59,853 bases of DNA, taken from contig KQ965760.1 in NCBI GenBank assembly GCA_001574975.1, positions 128,872-188,724 on the forward strand, in the 5' to 3' direction. The translations under genes and the position numbers were made by a program. Below, piece by piece: positions 9,661 through 20,289 of the stretch. The stretch comes from Gonapodya prolifera JEL478 (taxonomy: Eukaryota > Monoblepharomycota > Monoblepharidomycetes > Monoblepharidales > Gonapodyaceae). The first letter of the stretch is position 1. Each line of letters starts with the position of its first letter. The notes beneath the pieces were generated by a model. It did not search any database and was not told the origin of the DNA. It was given only the letters and a program-made list of their open reading frames with translations.

Positions 9661-10920
9661 TCACGGTGCGACGAAGCGTCTCACTCCTAGGTCGCGTTCG
9701 TCAACCACAACGTCCGTGTTGGCCAAATGCGTCGACTCCGTTCGGTCAGTGCCCTCTCTACTCTGCACCTCGGTGTCGATTTCCACAGCGACAGCGTCTG
9801 CAGGTCGAGGGTGAGCGGTCGTGGCCGTGGCGGTTGTCTGCAGCATTTCAGGCGGCTGGAAAGCGGTGGTCCCGGAGACAACGGGTCCTCGGCGGGGCAG
9901 CCACGACGCGATACGCGAAAAGAACTGCGAGTGTGATCGAGACCCGCCTTCCATCCCAGCCACCTCCGAAACGTCATCCCTCCCGACGGGCTGCATCGCG
10001 GTCCCTTCACCTTCGCTACCGTCCTTTGTCAAATCCCTCCTGCACACCGGACACACACCCCGCCACCCGACAAGCCACGCGTCAACGCATTGAGCATGGA
10101 ACACGTGGGCGCACGGAAGTGTGCGCAGGATGGCGCCAGGGGTTCGGAGGGCGTCGAGACATATTGGGCATGAGTCCGAGAGGTTTAGTGATGTTTTATC
10201 GGTTGCTCGGATGCGTGATGGTGCGGGAGTGGGAGCGAGTCTTGCGAGGCGGAGACTCATGGGGAACAAGGGCCAGGAAAAGAACGGAACGCGGTGCAGC
10301 GTGCTCCCTCCATGTGCTGTACCCTCCGGCGTCGAGACACTGACGCGTCCGGCGCTCATACGCGCAAGGGACTCAGGGTCGACTGTGGGACCGTGGTACC
10401 TGTCCAATGGCGTTGTTGATGTGGTACCGGTGGTTCGTCGCCCATCCCGATGCGTACCACTCTGTCCCTCCCGGCCACCGCCCCAGATGAGACGGTTGTA
10501 CAGGTCGGGGTTTTGTGTTCGGAGGGGTGCCAGGACCGCGCGGGCGCGCTGGTGGTGGCGTCAGAATGAAAATTACTAGAGGGAAGAGAAAAACGGGACG
10601 AGGTCTCACCAACCACCTCCGCAGTGTCACAACACTAAACGTGACAGTTCCCGTCACAAAGAACGTGATGAGAAGAACCATTCCGAGGATGGAGAAGATC
10701 CGTTCTTCGGGTGATGGGTCCCGGAGTTGGGGAGATGTGGATGGTATGAACGTGTCTGCGATAGGAGTGAGTTGGTAGGGTGGTGAGTGAGTGGTGGGCG
10801 GGGCTATCAAAGCCGACAGGACGTACATCGCGAAGACACACTCGTTTTTGTCGTCGTCGTGTACGTCGTGGATGAGTCACTGTTCATGGCCGCGCTTCCG
10901 AATTGCACAGGAGACCCCAT
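9661..10920 (-). CDS. Single-pass membrane RING-H2 E3 ligase (copy 3)
   Basis: Predicted membrane-anchored ubiquitin ligase. Three exons: 10920-10827 ([17 protein letters not shown]..., no obvious signal peptide); 10755-10610 with the TM helix [20 protein letters not shown] then RRWL; and 10548-9661. Phases 1 and 0 match copy 5 exactly. The last exon holds the conserved juxtamembrane block [40 protein letters not shown], the RING-H2 ([36 protein letters not shown]) and an acidic tail ending [13 protein letters not shown]. About 375 aa. RING-H2 domains recruit E2 enzymes; targets are unknown. It lies between two decayed copies. The start is uncertain: copy 5 has a longer hydrophobic N-terminus that I cannot find in frame here. 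Confidence 0.75.
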
Positions 10921-11342
10921 CGCGAGTGCCAATTAGCTCAGAGAGCGTGGCAATATAGACATGCGCGTGACTCAGCGCTCTAAGAATGAGAAAACGGCGG
11001 AGGGAGGGATTCGCCGTCACAAACGGCACGTGCTCCGACCTTCCACCTGGGCGGTTGGCGATCTGCGAGGCGCGGTGGAGGCGCTGGAAGCGCATCGGCG
11101 GGGAGGAAAGAACGCAGGAGAAGAACGGTAGAGGGAGTGGAGTGGGGGGGATGTCGTTGCTGGTTTCGGAGTGAGGAAATGGTGTGTGACGGGTTGCTCC
11201 GCCAACTCAGGAAGCGCAGGGGTCCAGACACCAGACGTGAATTCTAAGTTTTCGGTATTTTTCACCAAGTGTATGAGAAGACACAGACGCCGGTCGTGGA
11301 TTTTTCCCCCATTACCGTTTGTGTGTTGTTTTCTGTAAATTA

Positions 11343-13055
11343 TTATGTGTTAATAATGTCAGTACATCGAGCAACGACGTCCAACAAATGACATCCACAC
11401 AACATGAGAATTGAAGCGAGGAAAAATCCAAGAAGTAGTTCTGGCCACGAACGTCCACGCCCTTGCGCCCATCCCTCCCGTGGAATTACCATTCGCCCCC
11501 TTTCAAAGTCACGATCAACCGAGCCTCTCACTCCGAGGTCACGCTCGTCAATCCCCGAGTCCGGGTGTGGAGCGGCCGCGAGCTCCAGTCCACCATCGTC
11601 GTTATTGGTGACGGCGGCCAATTGTGTGGATTCCGACGTTCCGCCCACGGCACCGGCCTCGTCGACGTCGATGTCCAGCGCAACAACGTCTGCGGATGAA
11701 GATAGGGTGGTACTGCTGGTGGCGTCTGTTTGTAACATCTGCAAAGAGTGGCCAGCTGACTCCGTCCTAGAGACGACGGCTCCTCCGCGGGTGAACCACG
11801 ACATTATCCGCGAAAAGAACGAAGGGGCACCACCGCTGTGAGATCTTGAGCGTTCCGCGTTACTCCTCGCCACCTCCGCACCATCCCCGTTCTCCACATC
11901 TACGTCATCCTGCTGATTCCCCCTTGTCAAATCCCTTCTACGCACCGGACACACACCCCGCCACCCCACAAGCCACGTGTCCATACACTGCACGTGGAAC
12001 ACGTGCGTGCAGGGAAGTGCTCGGAGAATGGAACCGGGTGTTCGGAGTGTGTCGAGGCAGATTGGGCAGAGTGGGGTGGATGTGAAAAGGGTGGTGAGGA
12101 CGGTGACGTGTGATGTTTTTTTCACGGTGGCGGGGACACGGGGCGCGACAGGGATGGGTGCAGGTTTGGTGAAGGGCCAGGAGAAAAGGGGACCTTGTAG
12201 AGCGTGCTTCCGCCCGGGACCGCTCCTCCCGTCGTGGAGACACTGACACACCCTACGGCCATGCGCGCAAGCGAAGAGGGGTCGACTGTGGGGCCGTGGT
12301 ACCTGTCCATGGGCGTGGCGGGCGCCGCCCCCCCCCCCTGGCGCGCTGGACCATGGAACCGCTGGGTGGACCGCAGCGCGAGACGGACCGCCGGCGCTGG
12401 ACCAGATGAAGTGGTTGTACAGATCGGGGTTTTGGAGGCGCAGGGGCGCGAGAATGGCGCGGGCACGCTGGTTGTGTGTAGGTGTGTGGTGTGTGGAGGG
12501 TTGGAGGGGTGGTGGCGGCGCGAGATTGATGACGGATCGCGCGTGATATCAATTGCAAAGTCCTCTTTCGGCGATGAGGATTCCGCTCCGTGGGGTAGGC
12601 CAACTCCGGAAGACGCTCCACGAGGTATTCGTCTCGGTCTCGTGCCATCGCATTTAAGCCTCAGGCATCACTCTACTGCGTTCGGCTCTGCCTCGCCCCA
12701 TTCTGCGATCGCTTGGACACTCACCAACCACCGCCGAGCTGTCACAAAACACATGCTGATGATACATGTCCCGATGACTGCAACAGAGACACCAATTGCG
12801 ACGAAGAAGAGTATCCGTTGTTGCGGTGTTGGGTCTGGCGCGGGGCCGGCGGTGTATTGGTAATCGACTGCGGTGATTATTAGGGTGAGTATTAAACAGG
12901 CGGAAGGAGGGTGAGCCGGGTAAGGGGAAAAGACGTACAGCGCGAGGGCGCACGAGTGGATGTCGAATGGCCGTTGCGGAAGAGTCATAGGCCGCGTAGA
13001 GTGGGGCATCCATCGCGTCGAGCCCGCGTGGCACAGGGATTGAGACGGTTGTCAA
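11343..13055 (-). pseudogene. RING-H2 copy 4, three lesions
   Basis: Same exon plan as copies 3 and 5: exon 1 ending 12939, TM exon 12867-12725 (FVAIGVSVAVIGTCIISMC, RRWL), last exon 12467-11343. Damage: (1) exon 1 changes frame between AAYDSSATA and TSTRAPSR; (2) at the C11 run (12328-12338) the frame slips so that [20 protein letters not shown] lies in another frame, and a second slip near 12190 restores it, replacing ~50 residues without creating a stop; (3) the last zinc ligand is lost (CPVC becomes CPVR, codon CGT at ~11940). The tail is longer than in the paralogues and ends in a hydrophobic stretch (WPELLLGFFLASILMLCGC). The long open frame means a product is possible, but the RING should not fold normally. 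Confidence 0.7.
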
Positions 13056-13316
13056 TCGCGATGGTGCGAATGTGCGCGGTCAAAGCGCAGAGGCAAAAGA
13101 GATCGCCGGATGCACACGAAGGGGAAGTAGCCGAGCGTGTGGACGGGGAAGAACGGGAGGGGCGGAGAACAGAGTGGGTGAGAGATAAAGAAGGAAAGCC
13201 GGGTCAGATTGGCGCCGGGCTCCTGATGTAAGTTTTGCACTCAGCATGTCCACAGGCAAGGGGATCTGATTACCTGTTTCTGAGGTAATAGTTCCCGAGT
13301 TTCCAATCCACAACAC

Positions 13317-13560
13317 TCAACCATTGCACCCCTTGCATGCAGAATCGCAAGCACCAGCGCGCTCTCGCAATCCGCGGTACCTTCTTTTGTATCGGCCAGG
13401 CAACCCGTCCTTCACCTTGGCCCTGAGTGTGACTCTCTTCCTGGCATCCGGACGTGCGCCAGCCTCGATCAGCTTCTTAACATCGACATCACTGCCGGAT
13501 TCCACGGTATCGATCAGCTATGCGTCGAGAGTGGCGGATATTTCGTTCCGGTCTGGTGGA
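13317..13560 (-). pseudogene. Ankyrin-repeat protein fragment
   Basis: Minus strand reads LIDTVESGSDVDVKKLIEAG then ARPDARKRVTLR, and in another frame CESALVLAILHARGAM. Together these look like one or two ankyrin repeats as found in large fungal ANK proteins. There is a stop just upstream of LIDTVESG and a frameshift inside, so it is a remnant dropped between RING copies 4 and 5. Confidence 0.45.
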
Positions 13561-13769
13561 AGAAGAGGAAGAGCGAGCGGGTTATTTGCAAAAGACACAT
13601 TGCATTTCGGGGTTTTGTTGATCTCAATAGTTCGGCATTGCTTGATGCATTGACATTGGACACAATTATATGCAAAACATAAACATCACATTAAGTTATG
13701 TAAAATTGTGGGGGGGCCGGGCGAGGGTGGTTGAGTGGGTGCAAGGGCGCGTGGAGGGCGAGCGAGACA

Positions 13770-13930
13770 TAGGCGGAGCAAGGGCAGAGCAGAGCAAGAA
13801 AGCCAAGAGGTCAAACCAAATGACCTGGGAAGCGAGCGGAGCGAGCAGAGCAAGAGCAAGAGCAGAGCAAGAGCAGGAGCAGAGCAAGAGCAAGAGCAGA
13901 GCAAGAGCAGAGCAGAGCGAGAGACGAGTG
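13770..13930 (+). repeat. Purine-rich AGAGCA-type low-complexity tract
   Basis: Tandem degenerate units of AGAGCA/AGAGCAAG, with spacers of the same composition, on the plus strand. Reads as R/A/E/Q/S-rich in any plus frame. No gene is supported here. Confidence 0.7.
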
Positions 13931-14213
13931 TACGAAGACTAGCTTGTTGATGAAGAACTACAGCGTTTATAAATCGGTTAAATCTTGTTTTACGCTTGGC
14001 CACAAAAGGATTCGGAGTGTGGCCTGTTCGTCGGTGGCAATGCCCAAGGTCACGTGACCAGTCCATGCCCGAGCCCCCTCACAAAATCGGATCAAGAAGT
14101 AGTTCTAGCCACGAACGTCCCTGCGTTCGCGCGCTCCCGTCGCTCCCGCCAGGCGACCACTCTCATGCGCGGCGTTGCACATTACCTCCGTCCTGCCGAG
14201 CTGGGTCCCGCAA

Positions 14214-15699
14214 TCACAGCCTCTCAAGGCCACGTGCACTGTCGACGGACTGCGTCACTCCTAGGTCCCGTTCCTCAACACCGACGTCCATGTTGACAAA
14301 GCGTGTCGATTCGGCTCCGTCACCGTCCTCCCCGCTCTGTACCGCCGCGTCGATGTCCAGCATCACGACGTCGTCTGCAGGTGTAAGTTGGGTGGTGGCG
14401 TGGTCGTGTGTCTGAAGCATTTCGTGCGGCTGGCCAGCAGCGGCCGTCGGGGAGGTTTGGGCTCCTCGGCGGGGCAACCACGACGTCACCCGCGAAAACA
14501 ACGAAGTCGACCCCCCACCGACGTCCTGCGAGCGACCCGCCCTCGCCACCTCCGCACCGTCCACCCCGTCCTGCACATCAACATCGTCCTGTTCTTTGGT
14601 CAAATCCCGCCGACACACAGGACACACCCCTCTCCAGCTGACAAGCCAGGCGTCAACGCACTGGGCGTGGAACACGTGCGAGCAGGGAAGTGTGCGCAAG
14701 ATGGCGCCGGGGGTGCGGAGTGTTTCGAGGCAGATGGGGCATAGGGGTGTTGAGGTTGAGAGTGTGGTGAGGACGGAGGTGTGGGAGGATTGTTTGGTGG
14801 TTGTGGGGATCCGGGGGACGGTAGGGATGGGAGATGCTTTGGAGAGGAAGGAGAACGCCGGCAAGGAGAAGAACGGAACCCTGTGGAGGGTGGAGGCACC
14901 CGGCACTGTCCCACCCGTCGTGGAGATACTGACACGCCCCACAGCCATGCGCGCGAGTGACGAAGGGTCGACTGTGGCGCCGTGGTACCTGTCCATGGGC
15001 ACCGCCGCCGCGCCTGGGATGTTGGACCAGGGATCGGTGGCGTGGGCGCCTGGGCGCGACAAAGTGCCGGACCAGATGAGGCGGCTGTAGAGCTCGGGGT
15101 TTTGCAGACGGAGAGGGGCGAGGATGGCGCGGGCGCGCTTTGGTGGGGTGGTTGTGGTGTCAGGAGTTCGTGCAGTGTGGAAACTGGAAAGGGGAGGCAC
15201 GAGGACTCACCAACCACCGTCTGACTGTGACGACGAATATGGCGATGATGCCGGACGCGATGACGGCGATGAAAATGCCCATTGCGAGGAGGAAGAAGAA
15301 ACGTTCCTGCGGCGATGGGTCTGGTGCGGTGCCGGTGGTGTATTGGTATGGGACTGTGTTTATGGGGTGAGTGGGGTGTGTCAACAGGCGGACGGGGTGT
15401 AGGCAATTAGTGATTGAGTACGTACAGTGGGATGGAGCGGCCGGGGTTGACGTTGAAGTTGCGGTTGCTGTTGCGGACATTGTGGATGAGTCATAAGACC
15501 CGTCCAGCGCGTCAATCAGCGGGAGTGGCACGGCCGTTGATGCTGGGGCTGGTGCAGCGAGTGCGCGGGGAGCGAGAGGAAGGAGAAAAGCGACCGTCGG
15601 AAGCAAAAGAAGCAGAAGTGGCAGAGCGGAGGGATTCGCCGGGCGAGAGCGAGGGGACGGGGAAGGGAGCGGGAGAAGAGCGGGGCGATGGAGGAGCAT
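14214..15699 (-). CDS. Single-pass membrane RING-H2 E3 ligase (copy 5)
   Basis: The best-preserved member. Exon 1 15699-15426 encodes a hydrophobic, signal-like N-terminus ([19 protein letters not shown]) and a Thr/Ser/Ala-rich lumenal stretch. Exon 2 15353-15211 encodes [19 protein letters not shown] and the TM helix [18 protein letters not shown] then RRWL. Exon 3 15137-14214 encodes [40 protein letters not shown], the RING-H2 ([36 protein letters not shown]) and an acidic tail ending ARGLERL. Intron phases are 1 and 0; total 446 aa. The domain order (signal, short lumenal part, TM, cytosolic RING-H2) is that of ATL/PA-TM-RING-like ligases at endosomes or plasma membrane, but no PA domain is seen. 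Substrates are unknown. Confidence 0.82.
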
Positions 15700-15817
15700 T
15701 AAAGAGGAAAGGGGAGAGAGTGGCGATTAAAAGAAGACGGGATTGGATTTGCGTCGGACTCCTGATGTAAGTAAGGAAAAGGAAAAGGATGCACCGGGTG
15801 TTTCATTGACACGCCAC

Positions 15818-15940
15818 TCAGCACGTCCTCAGGGCTGCGACGGCTTCGAGCGTCCGCGCGTGAACCATCTTCTGCCGCGCGATCTCATCTGCCTTGTTTC
15901 TGAGGGCGCGTAATCGGGTGCGTAACGGGGCGAAGCTCAT
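15818..15940 (-). other. Possible 40-aa basic ORF
   Basis: ATG at 15940 opens MSFAPLRTRLRALRNKADEI, continuing to a stop at 15818-15820. Arg-rich and helical. A similar nucleotide stretch lies at 13235-13300 upstream of RING copy 4, so it belongs to the duplicated unit. It may be an upstream ORF or just 5' flank of the RING gene. Confidence 0.25.
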
Positions 15941-16374
15941 AGCGATGGGTGTGGTTTATGTTACGGCCCCCAAAATACTGTGTCCGCATGCTCAAAAACG
16001 CAATGAACTTCCAAATGCTTCTCAAAACTGATCAAGTCTGGCATTCATCGAATTGCAAGAGAAGAACAACACCATTTCGAGATCCTTCATCCACGGTGTG
16101 GGATATTTCCATCGAATTGGCAATAACAGTACCTCTCGTCTTTAAGAAAAGGAGTGCTAGCGCTTGTAAAGCTGATAGCGCTACATCAATGTTGACCCTC
16201 AGTACAAATGCCACCTGTGAAATACACCCGTGCTCAACCACTCCTATCTTATTGCCGGCCTCGCATCAAAGAGAGCAGTCCGGGCGCAATCACTCAGTGA
16301 ACCAATCTCCACAGCTTGCCTTTCGCTCGACATTGCCCAAAACTCTGCGCAAGCTTTGCGCTTCAACTTTTTGG
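15941..16374. other. Intergenic, nothing recognised
   Basis: AT-richer than the RING array. A 69-codon minus-strand frame (16032-16241) has no family resemblance. Confidence 0.4.
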
Positions 16375-17048
16375 CTATGCTAGATGACCAGCGAGCTTGA
16401 AGAGCTCGAATCCAGCATCCTCCGCCATGGCGACGTGATATACCAGCTTGGGCGTCATTTGGCGGGGCTTCAGAATAGACGTTTTGACTACTGCCTTTGC
16501 ATGATCGGCCAAAAGGAGACGGGCCTCTATGAAGAGACCACTATCAAATATGAGGGACGGACCGTTGTATTTGTCCGCAAAGTCCAAGAGCTGCCGATAG
16601 TTGTTGCGATTGATCCTGTTTGTGTCACGCGCGATCCGTCCATTGGGGAATGAAAGTTGAGCCAATCCACAAACGCCTGAAGAACAGAGTGATCATCAGA
16701 AATCTCGATGACTTTGGGGTCCTACTCTCACAGACAGTCATTTTCAAGCAAAAGGAAGGCCAGATGCCGACCATACTGGAATGACGTCAAGGAACTGACC
16801 CCTTTCAAATCATCTGCGACCGCAACATCATCATTCACGTTGGCAAGCATGCCACCAAAAAATCCAGAACGCTGTACGAGGTCCACGCGCCGCACCAGCA
16901 ATTGCCGTGGTGCCGGGTTGGGGGGCACTGGTGGACCGGCCACGACTGTTCCTTGCGCTTGGATGGCCGATGATACAGTCGATCTCGTCTTGACAGGTGG
17001 CTTTTGGCGTAGTTCGATCATGGCGTGGTGTACGTTGCCTGATAGCAT
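16375..17048 (-). pseudogene. BTB/POZ-domain protein, probably frameshifted
   Basis: Exon 1 from 17048 gives a Pro/Val-rich start, then RQLLVRRVDLVQRSGFFGGM, the beta-strand/helix of a BTB fold (hxxVLxxRSxFFxxM). A GTCAGT...GTAG intron (about 75 nt, phase 0 after DDLKG) leads to DPKVIEISDDHSVLQAFVDW, the next BTB segment. The following segment NRNNYRQLLDFADKYN, also canonical for BTB, lies in a different frame with no splice sites between, and ends at 16375. BTB domains dimerise and often recruit Cul3; about 200 aa would be one domain plus tail. Either a one-base frameshift near 16650 has broken the gene or there is a sequencing error. Confidence 0.5.
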
Positions 17049-17245
17049 CTTCGAATGCACTTGAATTATTCTATGGGATTCGACCTCAGCATGAATGAAA
17101 CCTGGCAGGATTATGCAGTAGAGTCGATACTATCCTTAGCCATTCCAAGAGTCACAGAGGCAAAACTTTGTTGGAGAACTTCAAATTACTGCGCTACTGA
17201 CACCACTATCATCAAAACACAGTCCACAACTACGAGCTGCACGCA

Positions 17246-20200
17246 TCACTCCCCATGGTATCCACGTGGAGCCGCCGACGGCGGAGCAAGCCCCCTCCGC
17301 TCCTCCAACTTAATAACCTCGGACGGAATCAGCGGCACCACATCCGAGAACACCCCGCTGCGTATATTCCGGTCCCATCCTGGTCCTCTCACATCACTCG
17401 CCACGCCGTTTGGCCGGGAAGACGTGCTCGGCGGATGTTGCAGCGAGACAGACCGGGGAGCGATCTGAGAAGATGCGCCGGGAGGGTGGAATTGGAGGAA
17501 CGCGGGGTTGACGTTGTGGAGGTTGAGGATGTTGACCGGTCTGAGGTGGTTGAGAAGTTAGTTACGGTCGAATAAAGGCAAGATGTAAACACTCACAAAA
17601 ACCCGTACTGCCCCGTGGCCATCTAAAACCCATCGCACGTATTAATTCCTCGCGATATAGCTGTAAAGCATGCCCAACAAGCAACTCACATTCGTACCCG
17701 TTGCCCACCCATCCTTGAACACCATCGCCAGAGCGATCAAGTTTCCAGGAGAGACCCACATCTCATCCTCAGTGGTGGGTGTGTACTGTACGGGACGAGG
17801 GGAAAGCATGTTCATCTCTGATCCGCACACTACAACCTGATCAGAGGTTGAAAAAGAACATACCGGCACAACACCGACTAACGGCTCCCTCGGATACGGC
17901 ACGCTCGGAACCCCTGCATTTGGATCGATGTTGCATAAGCTGGCGGCGTAATTGTAGAACCACTGTAGAATCGGGTGGGGACCACAAAGAGTGCACGTGA
18001 GCGATGGATCGGTCACGCCCGACACGGCAAAGAAAGATTCAGCGCGGAGAACATACGTGGCTCTCAATCTGTTCACCGGCGTCTTCCATTCCATTCTGTA
18101 CCGAAGCACCACTTGATCGGACACTCAGATCATTCACCGACTCCGTACTCGTTGGCGCGCCCGGCAAGACGAACCCGCGCTGCCTGGATCCCGATCCCGA
18201 TCCCGATCCCGATCCCGATCCCGATCCCGATCCCGATCCCGATCCTGATCCTGATCCGCCACTCTGCCCCGACACGCGACTGGACTGCGAGGCAACCATC
18301 GTCGCGGCGGACATCTGGGCGCTCGGTGGATGCGGCGTCAATTTTTGCGATTGCTGCAGTTTCCCAGACGGCAGCAGTTTCCGAGACAGCGATGCGTCGA
18401 GGCGATGTGATGAAAGAGTCTTGTTGGAGCCCAGAGAGGGTAGTGAAGGTGGTGGTGGCGGCGACTGCGACTGGGGCAGTGCGGCTGTGCTGGAGTAGGA
18501 GGGCGGTGGTGGGGATTTGGGGTTCTCGGGGTGTGACCCGGCGTGCATGGGTGTCATTTTGGTTGGTTTGTCGTCCTGTTCGCGTGACCTTTTGCCCCTA
18601 GAAAAGACAAGGCGCACATCAACAAATCATGGGGGGTGGAGACGCTGCCCCAACCAAACGTACCGCCACCGCACAGCAACAACGACCGCAACAATCCCAA
18701 TCAAAAGCACAGCTCCTCCACCCGCCGCCCCGCCAATCACCCCCACGCTCACCCCTCCCGATCCTGCTCCTGCTCCCTCCCCCGCCCGCACCGCGACAGG
18801 GATCCCAACAATATCCGTCGCCCCTGTGCCGGTCCCCGTCGAGGTGGCTCCCGACCCGCCGATGGCACCGTTCCCCATCGTCCCGGTGCCCGGGTTCTGC
18901 TCCTGCACGGCACAACACCCTCCACCACTCGCGCACATGACCGTGCCCGGAGCGCACGCACACACCCCCGCGATGCACCAGTAGCCCGAAAGGCATTGGG
19001 AGGTGAGCGTGCATGTCGTGCCCGCGGCGGAGCCTTCGGTGTTGGAGGAGGCGGGTGGGGGTGGAGGTGGGCCTGGGGGTGGTGCGGGAGTGTCGGAGGA
19101 GGTTGGGGAGGTTGGGGAGGATGGCGATGCGGGGGATGCAGAGATGCCGGGCGGTGGTGGGGTGGTGGGAGATGGCAGGGTTGGTGGGGGTGGCGGTGGG
19201 GCTGGAGGGAGGTGAGAGGAGGTGAGAGTGTGTGAGCTGGGACGTTTTCAAGGGAAACTCACGAGGAGGTGGGGCTACGGCTGGTGGTGGAGGTGGTACC
19301 CCAGGAGGTGGAGGAACGGCGGGAGGTGGGGGAGCTATGAGGCAAGCGCACGAGCAAACGAGAATCAAACGTGATTCAAAGACCATGATTCGTGGGGACA
19401 AGACCTACGCGGTGGGGGTGGTGGCGGAGCTATGGAGAACAAGCACGGTTTACAGTTGCCGGGTATCAAACTAAAGACAGGTAAGACTCACGTGGTGGAG
19501 GCGGTGGCGGAGGAGGAGTAGGAGGAGGCGTCGCACTCACGCATGCCAGCGAGTTCGCGTTCCAGGTGAGGCCCGAGTTGCACACGCAGCCGTAGGTGGT
19601 GTCCCAACTTTGTCGTACCCACGTACGATATGAATGAAGGTCAGCACATGCCCTTGTGGAACAACACCCCGACACCCAGGGACTGAACGTACTATGAATT
19701 AGGTGAGCAACACTGTCCACTCTTCCCGACTGCCGTCCAGCCCGACCTGCACACGCACTGACTGACTGAGTTCGGGATCGTGCCCCAGGGGCAGTCGGAG
19801 GGTGTTGCGCCGTAGCATCTTTTTTTTTTGAGTGGGAGGTGAGGAGCGACGTGTGATTGGGAAGGAAGAGGGGGGGGAAACGGAGGCAACGAGAGGAGGA
19901 CGGAGGACTCACGTGGCGTATCCCGCATTCCACGAGGTGCCCGCGTTACACACACATCCTGCCGTTGTGTCCCAGCTGCACCCCGTACGTTCATTCTTTA
20001 TCAGCAGGTGGACACAAACATGGCGAGTGGGGAATCGACTCACTAGGAGTTTGGCGAGCAGCATTGCCCCGATGACCCAGCTGGGTGGTAACCCGTGATG
20101 CACTTGCAGCCGCCGGCGCCGTCGTCGAGTGTTCCCCAGGGACACGCGGCCTGTGTTCGTTTGGGTGGTTGAAAAGACAGTTGGTCAGGTGAGGGAGAAT

Positions 20201-20289
20201 TGGCAAGGGTGCACGCCACACACCTCGACACTGGCCACGGCAACGAGCAGGATGGCACACACGCACAGGGCGGCGGATGGACGCGCCAT
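17246..20289 (-). CDS. Cys-module / TM / SH3 receptor-like protein
   Basis: Start at 20289: signal peptide MARPSAALCVCAILLVAVAS (exon 1 20289-20224). Then exon-coded Cys modules alternate: type A (CPWGTLDDGAGGCKCITGYH ... SGQCCSPNS) and type B (YWDTTAGCVCNAGTSWNAGY), A-B-A-B, joined by phase-2 introns. Next come proline-rich linker exons (PPPPGVPPPPPAV), a further module (CLSGYWCIAGVCACAPGTVM, GGGCC), a Gly/Thr-rich stretch, one TM helix (GGGAVLLIGIVAVVVAVRW) and a cytosolic Ser/Pro-rich region with a (GS)n tract. The C-terminus holds an SH3 domain: YTPTTEDEMWVSPGNLIALA, FKDGWATGTN, then GQYGFLPVNIL across two short introns. Stop 17246-17248. The SH3 should bind proline-rich partners at the membrane; the ectodomain looks like a wall or ligand-binding surface. 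Function is not known. Two relatives lie at 34-39 kb. Confidence 0.72.
18187..18257 (+). repeat. GATCCC hexamer microsatellite inside coding sequence
   Basis: About a dozen tandem GATCCC units, the last ones GATCCT. On the minus strand it encodes alternating Gly-Ser in the cytosolic part of the TM/SH3 protein. It is in frame and probably length-variable. Confidence 0.9.

Noticed and set aside
9555-10343. 262-codon plus frame over RING copy 3
   Set aside because: Arg/Ser/Pro-rich antisense frame; the minus strand holds the RING-H2 with all zinc ligands.
13770-13930. CRISPR-like direct repeats
   Set aside because: Units are 6-8 bp, degenerate and without spacers; a simple purine-rich repeat in a eukaryotic genome.
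18636-19235. Gly/Trp/Arg-rich plus frame of 199 codons
   Set aside because: Shadow of the proline-rich linker and Cys module of the minus-strand TM/SH3 gene.
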